A stretch of DNA of 37,997 bases, taken from Gammaproteobacteria bacterium (GTDB lineage: Bacteria > Pseudomonadota > Gammaproteobacteria > SZUA-229). A program made the translations under genes and the position numbers. Positions 29,070 to 37,226 of this stretch are shown one piece after another. How positions within the stretch are numbered: the stretch's first letter is position 1; every line of letters begins with the position of its first letter. The notes below the pieces were generated by a model, which saw only the letters and a program-made list of their open reading frames with translations, was not told the origin of the DNA and did no database searches. The stretch covers positions 74,114 through 112,110 of the forward strand of contig JAOUKV010000007.1 of the NCBI GenBank assembly GCA_029882355.1, in the 5' to 3' direction.

Positions 29070-29897
29070 ATGCCAAATACAAACAACACTATGAGAGATA
29101 CAGTTCTGCCAATCACAATGGCATTTTTACTGCTGCTTACATTTTCGTTGATAGCACGGGCAGAATCAGAATTTTCTCTTACCCCCTCACTGATGCATTT
29201 TGACTACACTGAATTCTCATACAATGGCACTGTACTTGATAGAGAAACCGGCTGGGTTCCCGGCATACAATTTCAGCTTGCACATGACATTAATGATCAA
29301 CTAAATATCGAACTTGGAATAAGTACTTATGGTGGGAATGTTGATTATGCCGGTCACACACAATCTGGGTTACCGCATAACACGCGAACAAATGAAGGAC
29401 TGACTCGAATTGATACTCGCTTTATTGCACCTTTACTTCCTGATACCAACATCTATCTCGCTACAAAATTTCATCAATGGGATAGAAATATTTACAGCAA
29501 CAATGGTGTTGCCGGGATATTTGAACAATACCAGTGGTGGGAAATTTCAGTGGGTGGCAGGATTTCATTTTGGATTAAAAACAACCAGGCATGGATAGCA
29601 GATATAGCCATACTAAGAACCATCAACCCCACTCTTTATGTCGACCTGTCCAGTGTAGATGCAGGCAATGCAGATCTTAATCTCGGTTCAGACACCGGTG
29701 CCCGCTTACAACTTATGTGGGAAATATCTACTAATGAGAGATACACATACGGCATTAATACTTTCTACGAGATCTGGGATTTTGGTATTAGTGATACGAA
29801 AAACACAACCGGTGGTTCATCGAGCTTTTCAATTTTTGAACCTAGAAGTGAAACCAGACATATCGGGATACAATTCCAGTTGAACTTTAAACATTGA
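29070..29897 (+). CDS. Putative outer-membrane beta-barrel protein
   Basis: A 275-residue protein of unrecognised family. A signal peptide (about residues 12-32, ending SLIARA) is followed by alternating aromatic and polar strands typical of an outer-membrane barrel (FQLAHDINDQLNIELGIS, IYLATKFHQWDRNIY, RLQLMWEIST), ending IGIQFQLNFKH. The sequence lacks cysteine in the mature part. An alternative start is the ATG at 29091; neither start has a convincing ribosome site. It is divergent from tRNA-Val and precedes a lipoprotein on the same strand by about 130 bases. A surface or transport role is inferred from architecture only. Confidence 0.72.
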   Translation: MPNTNNTMRDTVLPITMAFLLLLTFSLIARAESEFSLTPSLMHFDYTEFSYNGTVLDRETGWVPGIQFQLAHDINDQLNIELGISTYGGNVDYAGHTQSGLPHNTRTNEGLTRIDTRFIAPLLPDTNIYLATKFHQWDRNIYSNNGVAGIFEQYQWWEISVGGRISFWIKNNQAWIADIAILRTINPTLYVDLSSVDAGNADLNLGSDTGARLQLMWEISTNERYTYGINTFYEIWDFGISDTKNTTGGSSSFSIFEPRSETRHIGIQFQLNFKH

Positions 29898-30028
29898 AAA
29901 ACCCAAAGTGTCGAGTGTTTCACGCTTTTAAGCTGTCTTTCTCAGTTAATAAAACATAGAATATTCACCAATAATTTCACTTAGAACGAGTGCAAGTTGT
30001 TGTTCAAAAAAACTATAGGAGATTAACA

Positions 30029-30922
30029 ATGTCTGGATTTTTATCAAAAACAAGTTTAGCAATATTACTTTCATCCACCATGATATTCGCTGGTTGTGGC
30101 AGCGATAGCGGTGGCACTAGCGGTGGCACTAGCGGTGGCACTAACATTAACACTATCCCAGCCGCAATTGATTCAACCAACGCAGAAGCCATAGGAAAAG
30201 CAGCCGGCGAGGCCATTCAAATTGCTGATGCTACAAATGACTTGCCTAGTGCTATCGTAACTAGTTCGACGGGATTAACCGAAATAGATACTATTTTTAT
30301 TGATGCCGCCAATGCAGCCCTGAATGCCTCGACTAGCCTGCCTACTGGCGTGGATGCAACCACTAGCACATGTAGTTCTGGTACTGCATCAATATCGATG
30401 ACTGGAACTACAGGCCCAGTAGATTTGACAATGACTTACAACAACTGCGTAATGCTTGCGAACCCTGCCATAACAGTAAGTGGCACATTCGAAATACATT
30501 ACGATAATATTGGTGATATCTATGCAGGCTTTACGTTCACCTATACCAACTTTACAGTCATAAACAGCTTAACGAGCTTAACTACAACCATGAACATGAC
30601 CGTGGTCTGCAGTGACTACCTTACATGTACTACTAGTTCTGATTTTACTGGCACCGACGGCATCACCCACCGCGTAAGTAACTTTAGTATCACCGGCGAT
30701 GCTACATTTGGATTTGATGGTACGGCTACTTTTTCCCATGGCACCTACGGTAGCGTAGACATCGATGCCACCGGTATTACTTATGGTGCCTGTGGTGCTT
30801 ATCCTGATGGTGGCACGGTGGCTTTCAGTAGCACTAATGGATCTTCTGGAACAGTAATATTTAATGCCAACTGTACAGTATCAGGAACCTGGAATAATGG
30901 AACTGCATCTGGAAGTTTTTAG
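30029..30922 (+). CDS. Hypothetical lipoprotein, Thr/Ser/Gly-rich
   Basis: A 297-residue secreted lipoprotein of unknown function. I chose the ATG at 30029 because AGGAG lies seven bases upstream; a longer frame exists from 29990 without such a site. The signal sequence ends in the lipobox IFAGC, with lipidated Cys23 and Gly at +2, so the outer membrane is the likely destination. A (SGGT)3 repeat follows. The mature part is rich in Thr, Ser and Gly with short beta-like strands and several Cys residues (TCSSG, NNCVM, VVCSDYLTC, GACGAYP, ANCTVSG). It has its own terminator. No family was recognised. Confidence 0.78.
   Translation: MSGFLSKTSLAILLSSTMIFAGCGSDSGGTSGGTSGGTNINTIPAAIDSTNAEAIGKAAGEAIQIADATNDLPSAIVTSSTGLTEIDTIFIDAANAALNASTSLPTGVDATTSTCSSGTASISMTGTTGPVDLTMTYNNCVMLANPAITVSGTFEIHYDNIGDIYAGFTFTYTNFTVINSLTSLTTTMNMTVVCSDYLTCTTSSDFTGTDGITHRVSNFSITGDATFGFDGTATFSHGTYGSVDIDATGITYGACGAYPDGGTVAFSSTNGSSGTVIFNANCTVSGTWNNGTASGSF
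30107..30142 (+). repeat. 12-bp tandem repeat, three copies, in a lipoprotein gene
   Basis: AGCGGTGGCACT occurs three times head to tail and encodes Ser-Gly-Gly-Thr units directly after the lipidated cysteine. Copy number changes would stay in frame and alter only linker length. Confidence 0.9.
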
Positions 30923-30944
30923 ATAGCTTTCTATCTAAAACAGA

Positions 30945-30973
30945 AAAACGCGGGCACTGCCCGCGTTTTTTTT
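30945..30973. terminator. Strong bidirectional intrinsic terminator
   Basis: AAAACGCGGGC pairs perfectly with GCCCGCGTTTT around ACT and is followed by a T-run on plus; the A-run ahead of it serves the opposite strand. It lies between the lipoprotein gene and the convergent DUF302 gene. Confidence 0.93.
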
Positions 30974-31010
30974 GCCTTACTAGTTATAAAAAATACCTAA
31001 AAATCTCTTC

Positions 31011-31460
31011 TTACTCCGCACGCCTAAAATCATCAAATACCGAATAAACATCACTCTCCCAGCGCTGGAAAATAATTCGATCTTTCTCATCATCAACCAT
31101 CATCGCAAAGGCCATGGGGTTGGCTGTCACCAATAAGGTATCTCCACCTTCGGCAAATATTGAAACTTTGGGCGGCAGATAAGGAATCATTTCAGGATAT
31201 TTATTAGTCAGGTATTTTATTTCATCAGTTTTACCTACAAATACAACACGGTACATATCCGTTTTGTAGCCCATACCCGTTAAGCCAACATCAATACGCT
31301 GAACTCTGGCTACTGTATAACCGTGTTCTCTAAGCGATACCTGCAGGTTGGTCATCGCTTCTGAAAAAGACAAGGGAGAACGAGCCATGATCAAGTCTGA
31401 AGCAACCGCATTGGCACTAACGAAACAAAACAGCAAGAAACTTTTTAGGAAAGTATTCAT
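31011..31460 (-). CDS. DUF302 periplasmic protein
   Basis: A 149-residue protein with a signal peptide (about 1-21, ending AVAS) and one DUF302 domain over nearly all the mature part. Family-like segments are SFSEAMTNLQVSLREHGYTVARVQRIDVGL, a PYLPPKVSIFAEGG strand (usually LLPC or similar) and the ending VTANPMAFAMMVDDE. The start overlaps the stop of the cytochrome/DUF302 gene by four bases, so the two products are made together and probably work together in the periplasm. The function of DUF302 is not established. This copy has lost the Cys present at the equivalent LPC of its neighbour. Confidence 0.83.
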   Translation of the reverse strand: MNTFLKSFLLFCFVSANAVASDLIMARSPLSFSEAMTNLQVSLREHGYTVARVQRIDVGLTGMGYKTDMYRVVFVGKTDEIKYLTNKYPEMIPYLPPKVSIFAEGGDTLLVTANPMAFAMMVDDEKDRIIFQRWESDVYSVFDDFRRAE

Positions 31461-32491
31461 AATGAGGCATCCTCTAGAATACTTTCATAGGTTTCTGTCA
31501 TTGCCTTGCAGGCATCATTCAAGCCATCATTATTGAATAGCTTACTCAAACGCATGGGGTTGATGGTCATCATCTGAACTTTGCCCTCATGCTCGACAAC
31601 GGTGACACGACACGGCAAAAACATGCCCACTCGCGGATCGATACTCAATGCCTCAAACAAAAAATTAAAATTACAGAAATGCAAAACCACCTGTTTTTTA
31701 TTTTCCTTACCCTCATCGACAAACCCATGTTCCAGATAATCGGTTCGGATTAATTTGAAGTTCTGATTTTCAATGGCCTGCTTCAGGTTCTCAACGGTTT
31801 CTTCAAGACTATAAGGTGATTCAACAATGATGGCAGCACCGTTCTTTTCATCACTAATTGAAGTTGTTTCAAGCTTTTGGAAAGAACGAACATAGGCAAC
31901 AACATCATTAATATCTTTTTCTTTTAAGCCAGCCTTTAGCAGAGACACCATGGGTGTACCATCACGACCATGAATCAATGTATTCTTAATCATCATATCG
32001 CTGGCTGAAGCAAGAAAACCTGAGTTATTTAATGCCGGAGCAATAATAGGTAAGTCCCGTTTTCTTGAAAACGTTACACCTGTTCCCTTACCGCCTTTAC
32101 CATCTTCACCATGACATTGTGCGCAGCGTTTCAAAAATAATTCCTTGCCGTTTTTTTTGTCGCCGGTGACCGGAGTGGAGTCAAATTTAACCATAGGCAT
32201 ATCGGTCCAGCTTCGCACATGACCGACAATTGCCTTGACCTGCGCATCACTCAATTGTGGGAACGCAGGCATGATTCGACCAGGACGACCCACTCGAATT
32301 GTTCTATTCAAATATTCATTAGAAACACTGTTGATAAAGGAAGGCAATGATAGCGGCACGCCGACGCCCCCTTTACCTTCGCTGCCATGACAGGCTGAGC
32401 AGTGCTTATCAAATAGTGCCTTGCCATCCGGTGCAGCATTAGCAATACCGGAAACAATCAGCAGAAAAAAAAGAACGGTAAATTTAATCAT
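31457..32491 (-). CDS. Diheme cytochrome c fused to a DUF302 domain
   Basis: A 344-residue periplasmic electron carrier. A signal peptide (about 1-19) precedes two class I cytochrome c domains: CSACH (31-35) with axial Met74 in RIMPAF, and CAQCH (123-127) with probable axial Met181. From about 222 a DUF302 domain follows, with FLPCRVTVVEHEGKV and MMTINPMRLSKLF. The next gene is a second DUF302 protein, overlapping by four bases. A perfect FNR-type site lies 53 bases upstream of the start. I infer a role in low-oxygen respiration or sulfur or small-molecule oxidation; the partner and substrate are not visible. Confidence 0.88.
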   Translation of the reverse strand: MIKFTVLFFLLIVSGIANAAPDGKALFDKHCSACHGSEGKGGVGVPLSLPSFINSVSNEYLNRTIRVGRPGRIMPAFPQLSDAQVKAIVGHVRSWTDMPMVKFDSTPVTGDKKNGKELFLKRCAQCHGEDGKGGKGTGVTFSRKRDLPIIAPALNNSGFLASASDMMIKNTLIHGRDGTPMVSLLKAGLKEKDINDVVAYVRSFQKLETTSISDEKNGAAIIVESPYSLEETVENLKQAIENQNFKLIRTDYLEHGFVDEGKENKKQVVLHFCNFNFLFEALSIDPRVGMFLPCRVTVVEHEGKVQMMTINPMRLSKLFNNDGLNDACKAMTETYESILEDASL

Positions 32492-32543
32492 CTACACCTC
32501 TACAACAATATGCATATACTGCTACTTCTACAAAATGAGCACA

Positions 32544-32557
32544 TTGATTTTAATCAA
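32544..32557 (-). promoter_or_regulatory. FNR/ANR-type binding site upstream of the cytochrome c-DUF302 operon
   Basis: TTGATTTTAATCAA fits the FNR consensus TTGAT-N4-ATCAA with no mismatch. On minus, a -10-like TATATG (32513-32518) lies downstream, putting the site roughly 41-44 bases before the predicted start point, as at class II activated promoters. The site sits between the hinT stop and the cytochrome start. Confidence 0.72.
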
Positions 32558-32567
32558 GAGCCTATGT

Positions 32568-32912
32568 TTAACCCGGCGGCCAGTTCATTCTGCGACCACC
32601 CATAATATGTAAATGGATATGGAAAACGGTTTGCCCGGCACCTTCATTACAATTCATCACCAGACGGTAACCGCTTTCTTCAATACCTTCCTGTTTAGCT
32701 ACAGCTTGGGCAGCCAATACCATTTCACCAACAATGTTCTTATCATCGGCAGTTAATTCATTAACTGTTGAAATATGTTTACGGGGAATTACTAATATAT
32801 GAGTAGGTGCTTGAGGATTTAAATCTCTGAACGCAATCACCTGATCATTTTCAAAAATTTTGTCACAGGGGATTTCACCCTCAACAATTTTACAGAACAA
32901 ACAATCACTCAC
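32568..32912 (-). CDS. hinT: HIT-family nucleotide hydrolase HinT
   Basis: A 114-residue purine nucleoside phosphoramidase. The CLFCKIVEGEIPCDKI start, NPQAPTHILVIPRKHI, and the histidine triad HIHLH (98-102) followed by MGGRRMNWPPG are full-length and typical. Cys4 and Cys7 of CLFC are those often binding zinc in the family. It is 33 bases after recR on minus, so may belong to the dnaX-recR transcript. The next gene starts 76 bases on behind its own FNR-type promoter. Confidence 0.95.
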   Translation of the reverse strand: MSDCLFCKIVEGEIPCDKIFENDQVIAFRDLNPQAPTHILVIPRKHISTVNELTADDKNIVGEMVLAAQAVAKQEGIEESGYRLVMNCNEGAGQTVFHIHLHIMGGRRMNWPPG

Positions 32913-32945
32913 GATCCATCTCCAAACAATAATTAAAGAAAAAAA

Positions 32946-33542
32946 CTATAAGCCTATTTTTTGTCGACCTGAAAAAGCGTGCGCCAATGTGCCTGCATCA
33001 ATATACTCCAGTTCGCCGCCTAATGGCACTCCGTGTGCGATGCGAGTTGCTTCGACACCGTGATCTGCCGCCATCTCGGAAATATAATGCGCCGTGGTTT
33101 CACCTTCAACCGTGGGATTCGTCGCCAGAATTAATTCCTGCACCTCCCCCGAAGCCAGGCGCTGCTCTAACAACTCTAAACCCAATTCCGAAGGCCCGAT
33201 ACCATCGAGTGGTGATAGATGTCCCATCAAAACAAAATATTTACCGCGAAATTCGGCTATATGCTCAATTGCCATAACATCAACGGGTGACTCAACCACA
33301 CACAACTTGCTTCTATCTCGCCCTGTATGACTGCATATATTACATAGATCTGTTTCACTCAGGGTTCGACAAGATTGGCAGCGGCCAATTTTAGCCACGG
33401 CTTCATCAATAGTACGCGCCAGATGTGTTGCACCATCACGGTCGCGCTCCAGTAAATAAAAGGCCATGCGCTGTGCTGACTTGGGGCCAACGCCCGGCAG
33501 GCATTTGAGCGCATCAATGAGTTGTTCTAGTAGCGGGGACAA
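32946..33542 (-). CDS. recR: Recombination protein RecR
   Basis: A 198-residue ring-forming DNA-binding protein that loads RecA at gaps with RecFO. Features are the helix-hairpin-helix [12 protein letters not shown] (15-26), the four-Cys zinc motif (Cys55, 58, 67, 70) and a Toprim domain ([38 protein letters not shown]). It begins 15 bases after ybaB, in the conserved dnaX-ybaB-recR order. Confidence 0.97.
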   Translation of the reverse strand: MSPLLEQLIDALKCLPGVGPKSAQRMAFYLLERDRDGATHLARTIDEAVAKIGRCQSCRTLSETDLCNICSHTGRDRSKLCVVESPVDVMAIEHIAEFRGKYFVLMGHLSPLDGIGPSELGLELLEQRLASGEVQELILATNPTVEGETTAHYISEMAADHGVEATRIAHGVPLGGELEYIDAGTLAHAFSGRQKIGL

Positions 33543-33557
33543 ACTAAATACTATGCC

Positions 33558-33884
33558 TTAAAAAGGAAGTTTCATTCCACCGGGCAAATTCAAACCCGCA
33601 GTGACACCCGACATTTTTTCTGCCGATTGCTGCTCAATTTTTCTTACTGCATCATTCACCGCAGCGGCGACTAAATCTTCAATCATTTCTTTATCATCAG
33701 ACATCAGGCTATCATCTAAATCAACTTTGCGTAATTCATGACGGCCATTCATCAGTACCTTAACCATGCCACCACCGGACTGGCCTTCGACTTCCATATT
33801 GGCAATTTCTTCCTGCGCTTTTTTCATATCTTCCTGCATTTGTTGCGCCTTGCGCATCATGCCACCCATTGCACCTTTCATCAC
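33558..33884 (-). CDS. ybaB: YbaB/EbfC nucleoid-associated protein
   Basis: A 108-residue dimeric DNA-binding protein between dnaX and recR. The Met-rich N-terminal helix ([22 protein letters not shown]) and the core [25 protein letters not shown] with [16 protein letters not shown] are characteristic. Two adjacent ATGs (33884 and 33881) could start it. The gap to dnaX is 43 bases. Confidence 0.96.
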   Translation of the reverse strand: MMKGAMGGMMRKAQQMQEDMKKAQEEIANMEVEGQSGGGMVKVLMNGRHELRKVDLDDSLMSDDKEMIEDLVAAAVNDAVRKIEQQSAEKMSGVTAGLNLPGGMKLPF

Positions 33885-33927
33885 TTTTCTACCTCTTTAA
33901 CTCTTCAAGATTATATTAATATTGTTT

Positions 33928-35625
33928 TCAACCAACCGGCTTAACCGAACCCGGCACAATCTCTGCATTGAAATTATCTTTCATAGCCTGGACAAAACTA
34001 TCGCCTTCGATAGAGGTTTCTGCCTGCTGCTGGCGTTCACCGGTTTCACGTGCCTGCGATTGAGCCGGTGTTTCAATTTTCTGATTAACCGCCTCAGTTT
34101 TAGCACCTGTATTAACAACTATCTCTAACCGTAAATCTTTATCAAAATATTCACACAGCGCCTGCTTTAACCTTGCTTCACTTTTGGCATTGCGCAGTTG
34201 TTGATGCCCCGCATCAACAGCCAGTGTCACCGTGTTATCTTCAATGCTCTGCAAGACACAATTAGCCGCCAACTGTTTAACCATACCGTTAATAGCCAGG
34301 CCTTCCAGAATGTCTCGCCAGTCGCGACTGTCACGATTGACAGCATTGGATAGCGGACTGGCTGGTGGAACAGGGCTGCTTATTTCAGATGGCGTTGGTT
34401 CAGCTATCTTAGGTTGCGACGCCTGTGGAGATGCGGCAGGCGCAGACACGGGTGCGGGCGCAGCTTGTGTATTCTGAGAAGGCTGAACAGCAGGCGCGTT
34501 TGCGGTAGCATTCGTTGCCGTAACTACCACCTGCCCTGTTGATGCTGGACGAAATGACAACATACGCAACAACACCATTTCAAGACCGCTGCGTAAATCG
34601 GGCGACAGCGGCAAATCACGACGACCGATTAATGCAATCTGATAAAACAACTGTAAATCTTCCGAACTCAATTGCTCGGATAAGGCCAGCACTGCTTCGC
34701 GCTCACTGATGTAATCATCCAACGCTTCCGGTACTTTTTTTGCAAGCGCCATGTGATGTAACAGACTCAACAATTCAGCCAGCACATTTTCATAATCTGG
34801 CGTCAGTTCGGCGAGTGTCGCAACAGCCGCTAGCGTTGCAGAAGCATCACGGTTAACCAAAGCCCTGAGAATATTCAATACTTTATCGCGTGAGATGGTT
34901 CCCAGCATTTCACGGATTTCATTTTCATGAATGCTGCCACCGCCAAAAGCCAGGGCCTGATCCATCAAACTGAGCGCATCGCGCATACTGCCATCAGCCG
35001 CTTCGGCCAATAACTGCAGCGCAACAAGATCGTGTTCAACCCCATCGGTTTGCAGGATGTTCTGCAAATGCGAAATAATCAGGCTCACTGGCAGACGCTT
35101 AAGATTGAACTGCAGGCAACGAGAAAGAATCGTGACCGGTAATTTTTGCGGGTCAGTCGTCGCCAGCAGAAACTTCACATGCGGTGGTGGTTCTTCCAGT
35201 GTTTTTAGCAGTGCATTGAAACTGCTCTTGGAGAACATGTGTACCTCATCGATGAGATACACTTTATAACGACCACGCGTCGGTGCGTACTGCACGTTTT
35301 CCAGCAACTCGCGGGTATCATCAACACCGGTGCGGGAAGCCGCATCGACCTCGATCAAATCAACAAAACGACCTTCGGCGATCTCAAGACAGGAGCCACA
35401 TTCACCACAGGGCGTAGAAGTAATGCCCTTTTCACAATTTAATGCTTTGGCAAAAATACGCGCAATAGTAGTTTTACCCACACCGCGGGTGCCGGTAAAC
35501 AGATAAGCATGGTGTAAGCGGTCTTCATCCAGGGCATTAACGAGGGCTCGTTGAACATGCTCCTGACCGACCAGTGTTTCAAAATTAGCGGGGCGCCATT
35601 TACGAGCGAGAACCTGATAACTCAT
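33928..35625 (-). CDS. dnaX: DNA polymerase III subunit gamma/tau
   Basis: The clamp-loader ATPase of the replicative polymerase, 565 residues. MSYQVLARKWRPANFETLVGQEHV starts domain I. The P-loop is GTRGVGKTT (45-53), the zinc cysteines lie at 64-79, the DExx box LIDEVHM is at 124-130 and the sensor region is RCLQF. Domain III ends at about 360. A Pro/Ala/Ser/Gln-rich linker (about 365-430) leads to a C-terminal domain shorter than that of E. coli tau (643). An A7 run at codons 296-297 (Lys-Lys) could permit slippage, but at a different place from E. coli. It follows ffs on minus. Confidence 0.96.
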   Translation of the reverse strand: MSYQVLARKWRPANFETLVGQEHVQRALVNALDEDRLHHAYLFTGTRGVGKTTIARIFAKALNCEKGITSTPCGECGSCLEIAEGRFVDLIEVDAASRTGVDDTRELLENVQYAPTRGRYKVYLIDEVHMFSKSSFNALLKTLEEPPPHVKFLLATTDPQKLPVTILSRCLQFNLKRLPVSLIISHLQNILQTDGVEHDLVALQLLAEAADGSMRDALSLMDQALAFGGGSIHENEIREMLGTISRDKVLNILRALVNRDASATLAAVATLAELTPDYENVLAELLSLLHHMALAKKVPEALDDYISEREAVLALSEQLSSEDLQLFYQIALIGRRDLPLSPDLRSGLEMVLLRMLSFRPASTGQVVVTATNATANAPAVQPSQNTQAAPAPVSAPAASPQASQPKIAEPTPSEISSPVPPASPLSNAVNRDSRDWRDILEGLAINGMVKQLAANCVLQSIEDNTVTLAVDAGHQQLRNAKSEARLKQALCEYFDKDLRLEIVVNTGAKTEAVNQKIETPAQSQARETGERQQQAETSIEGDSFVQAMKDNFNAEIVPGSVKPVG

Positions 35626-35745
35626 TGTATTCGCCCCAGGTTATACGTTTTTTGCTTGCCTGATATTTGAATTACCATCGCCATCACTCAATGCAAATAG
35701 AATACTTCCTTTGATATGCCCTGCTGAGCGCAAAGCAAAAAATTA

Positions 35746-35860
35746 GGTGGCAACCTGCCCCAGCCACACCCCGGCACCCGATGTCACCACTACCGTTGCT
35801 TCCTTCCGGACCTGGCGGAGTTCGCGGTTAATCGTCGCGAGGGGACCGAAACAGGTCACC
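35746..35860 (-). ncRNA. ffs: 4.5S signal recognition particle RNA
   Basis: The small bacterial SRP RNA that binds Ffh and targets membrane proteins. The minus strand contains the nearly invariant domain IV core CCAGGTCCGGAAGGAAGCA with the GGAA tetraloop. The ends GGTGACCTG and CAGGTTGCC pair, closing a hairpin of about 115 bases. A T-rich tract follows the 3' end, and a TATAAT promoter precedes it. The neighbour dnaX downstream is conserved. The ends are estimated to within a few bases. Confidence 0.95.
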
Positions 35861-35872
35861 ATAAGGGGGTGG

Positions 35873-35901
35873 ATTATATATGGATTTTAACCGTCTGTAG
35901 A
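35873..35901 (-). promoter_or_regulatory. Promoter of ffs
   Basis: On minus, a perfect TATAAT (35873-35878) is preceded by TCTACA (35896-35901) at 17-base spacing. A C-rich discriminator follows (CCACCCCC), as at stringently controlled stable-RNA promoters. Confidence 0.55.
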
Positions 35902-35922
35902 GTTAAACGACATTTAAATGGT

Positions 35923-35928
35923 TATAAT
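35923..35928 (+). promoter_or_regulatory. Candidate -10 box of hemC
   Basis: TATAAT lies 43 bases before the hemC ATG. No good -35 match is found at 16-18 bases, so the call is weak. Confidence 0.35.
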
Positions 35929-35971
35929 ATATCAACTCAATAATCTACCAGCCTTTTAAGCGACTCATCAC

Positions 35972-36895
35972 ATGACAAAAACACTACGCATTGCCACACG
36001 CCAAAGTCCGCTCGCCCTCTGGCAAGCCGAACACGTTAAACGACGTCTACAAGAAGCCCATGCCGGACTTGAAATTGAACTCATCACCATGAAAACACAG
36101 GGCGATAAAATTCTCGACACACCGTTAGCCAAAATCGGTGGCAAAGGCCTGTTTGTCAAAGAACTGGAACAGGGCATGCTCGAAGGCCGCGCCGACATCG
36201 CTGTACACTCTATTAAAGATGTACCGATGGAATTTCCCGAAGGCCTGTTTTTATCTACCATCCTGGAAGGCGAAGAGCCCTGCGATGCCTTTGTCTCCAA
36301 CAAATTCAACAACGTCGACGAACTACCCGAAGGCGCCATCGTCGGCACCTGCAGCCTGCGCCGCGCCTGCCAGCTACTCAATAAACGTCCCGACCTGAAA
36401 ATCAGGGATCTACGCGGCAATGTAAATACACGCCTGGCCAAACTCGATGCTGGTGAATTTGACGCCATTATCCTCGCCTGCGCCGGCCTGATCCGTCTGG
36501 AAATGTCAGAACGTATCCGCCAGAGAATTCCATCTGAACTGATCCTGCCCGCCGTCGGCCAGGGCGCAGTCGGCATCGAAAGTCGCGTGGGTGATGAAGA
36601 TACCCTCGCCCTGCTCGCCGTACTCGACCACGCCGACACCCGTGATCGCGTGGTCGCCGAGCGTGCCTTCAACCACCGCTTACAGGGTGGCTGTCAGGTA
36701 CCCATCGCCTGCCACTCCATACTCGAAGGCGACACGCTGAAAATGCGTGGACTGGTCGGTGAAATCGACGGCAGCCGCATCATCGAAAGTGCCATCAGTG
36801 GTTCACGCCACGATGCCGAAAAACTCGGCATCGAACTGGCTAATGACCTGTTAGCACAAGGCGCAAAAGAAATACTGGATAAGCTCTACAGCTAA
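35972..36895 (+). CDS. hemC: Porphobilinogen deaminase (hydroxymethylbilane synthase)
   Basis: Joins four porphobilinogen units into hydroxymethylbilane in haem synthesis. It has 307 residues. Features are [33 protein letters not shown] (catalytic Asp83), [28 protein letters not shown] and the dipyrromethane-cofactor Cys241 in [10 protein letters not shown]. The usual partner hemD does not follow; instead an 83-base gap leads to tRNA-Ser. Its codons look more GC-rich than those of its neighbours, especially the AT-rich genes after the tRNA. It is divergent from ffs. Confidence 0.97.
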   Translation: MTKTLRIATRQSPLALWQAEHVKRRLQEAHAGLEIELITMKTQGDKILDTPLAKIGGKGLFVKELEQGMLEGRADIAVHSIKDVPMEFPEGLFLSTILEGEEPCDAFVSNKFNNVDELPEGAIVGTCSLRRACQLLNKRPDLKIRDLRGNVNTRLAKLDAGEFDAIILACAGLIRLEMSERIRQRIPSELILPAVGQGAVGIESRVGDEDTLALLAVLDHADTRDRVVAERAFNHRLQGGCQVPIACHSILEGDTLKMRGLVGEIDGSRIIESAISGSRHDAEKLGIELANDLLAQGAKEILDKLYS

Positions 36896-36978
36896 GCCTT
36901 ATCGATTGCATCCGGACGCCAAGTCACGTAACCTTGCGCCCCTGATTCTGGCAGTCCGCTGACAGATCAAAACAAACT

Positions 36979-37068
36979 GGAGAGATGTCCGAGAGGCCGA
37001 TGGAGCACGCCTGGAAAGCGTGTATACGGTTAAACGTATCGAGGGTTCGAATCCCTCTCTCTCCGCCA
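36979..37068 (+). tRNA. tRNA-Ser(GGA)
   Basis: A 90-base class II tRNA. The acceptor GGAGAGA pairs with TCTCTCC, the anticodon stem CACGC/GCGTG holds CTGGAAA (anticodon GGA), a long variable arm follows, the T-arm is GGGTTCGAATCCC, and CCA is encoded. Composition changes sharply after its 3' end, making it a probable integration target. Confidence 0.96.
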
Positions 37069-37110
37069 AACATGCAATAAAATCAAAAGGTTGCAAATGG
37101 ACTTTGCATA

Positions 37111-37131
37111 TACCCAACAACCTACCCAACA
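37111..37131 (+). repeat. Short direct repeat next to tRNA-Ser
   Basis: TACCCAACA occurs at 37111-37119 and 37123-37131, a 12-base period, about 43 bases past the tRNA 3' end. Such short direct repeats flank the att site of some tRNA-targeting integrases, but no integrase gene is in the window. Confidence 0.45.
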
Positions 37132-37226
37132 AAAATAAAATACTGCATTACTCTTTTACAGTCGCAAGAAATTCGCTCTTCACTTCATATCAACACAATG
37201 TTTGTATTTTTGGGGAATCAAAAAAC

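Noticed and set aside
35968-36672. 234-codon minus-strand frame opposite hemC
   Set aside because: Long but low-complexity Ser/Arg-rich, a shadow of GC-rich hemC codons; hemC itself has every catalytic residue.
36899-37132. Minus-strand ORF across tRNA-Ser
   Set aside because: It contains EREGFEPSIRLTVY, a classic antisense reading of a tRNA-Ser; not a protein.
37020-37226. Upstream extension of the nuclease frame into tRNA-Ser
   Set aside because: The frame runs through the tRNA; the signal peptide and ribosome site place the start at 37227.
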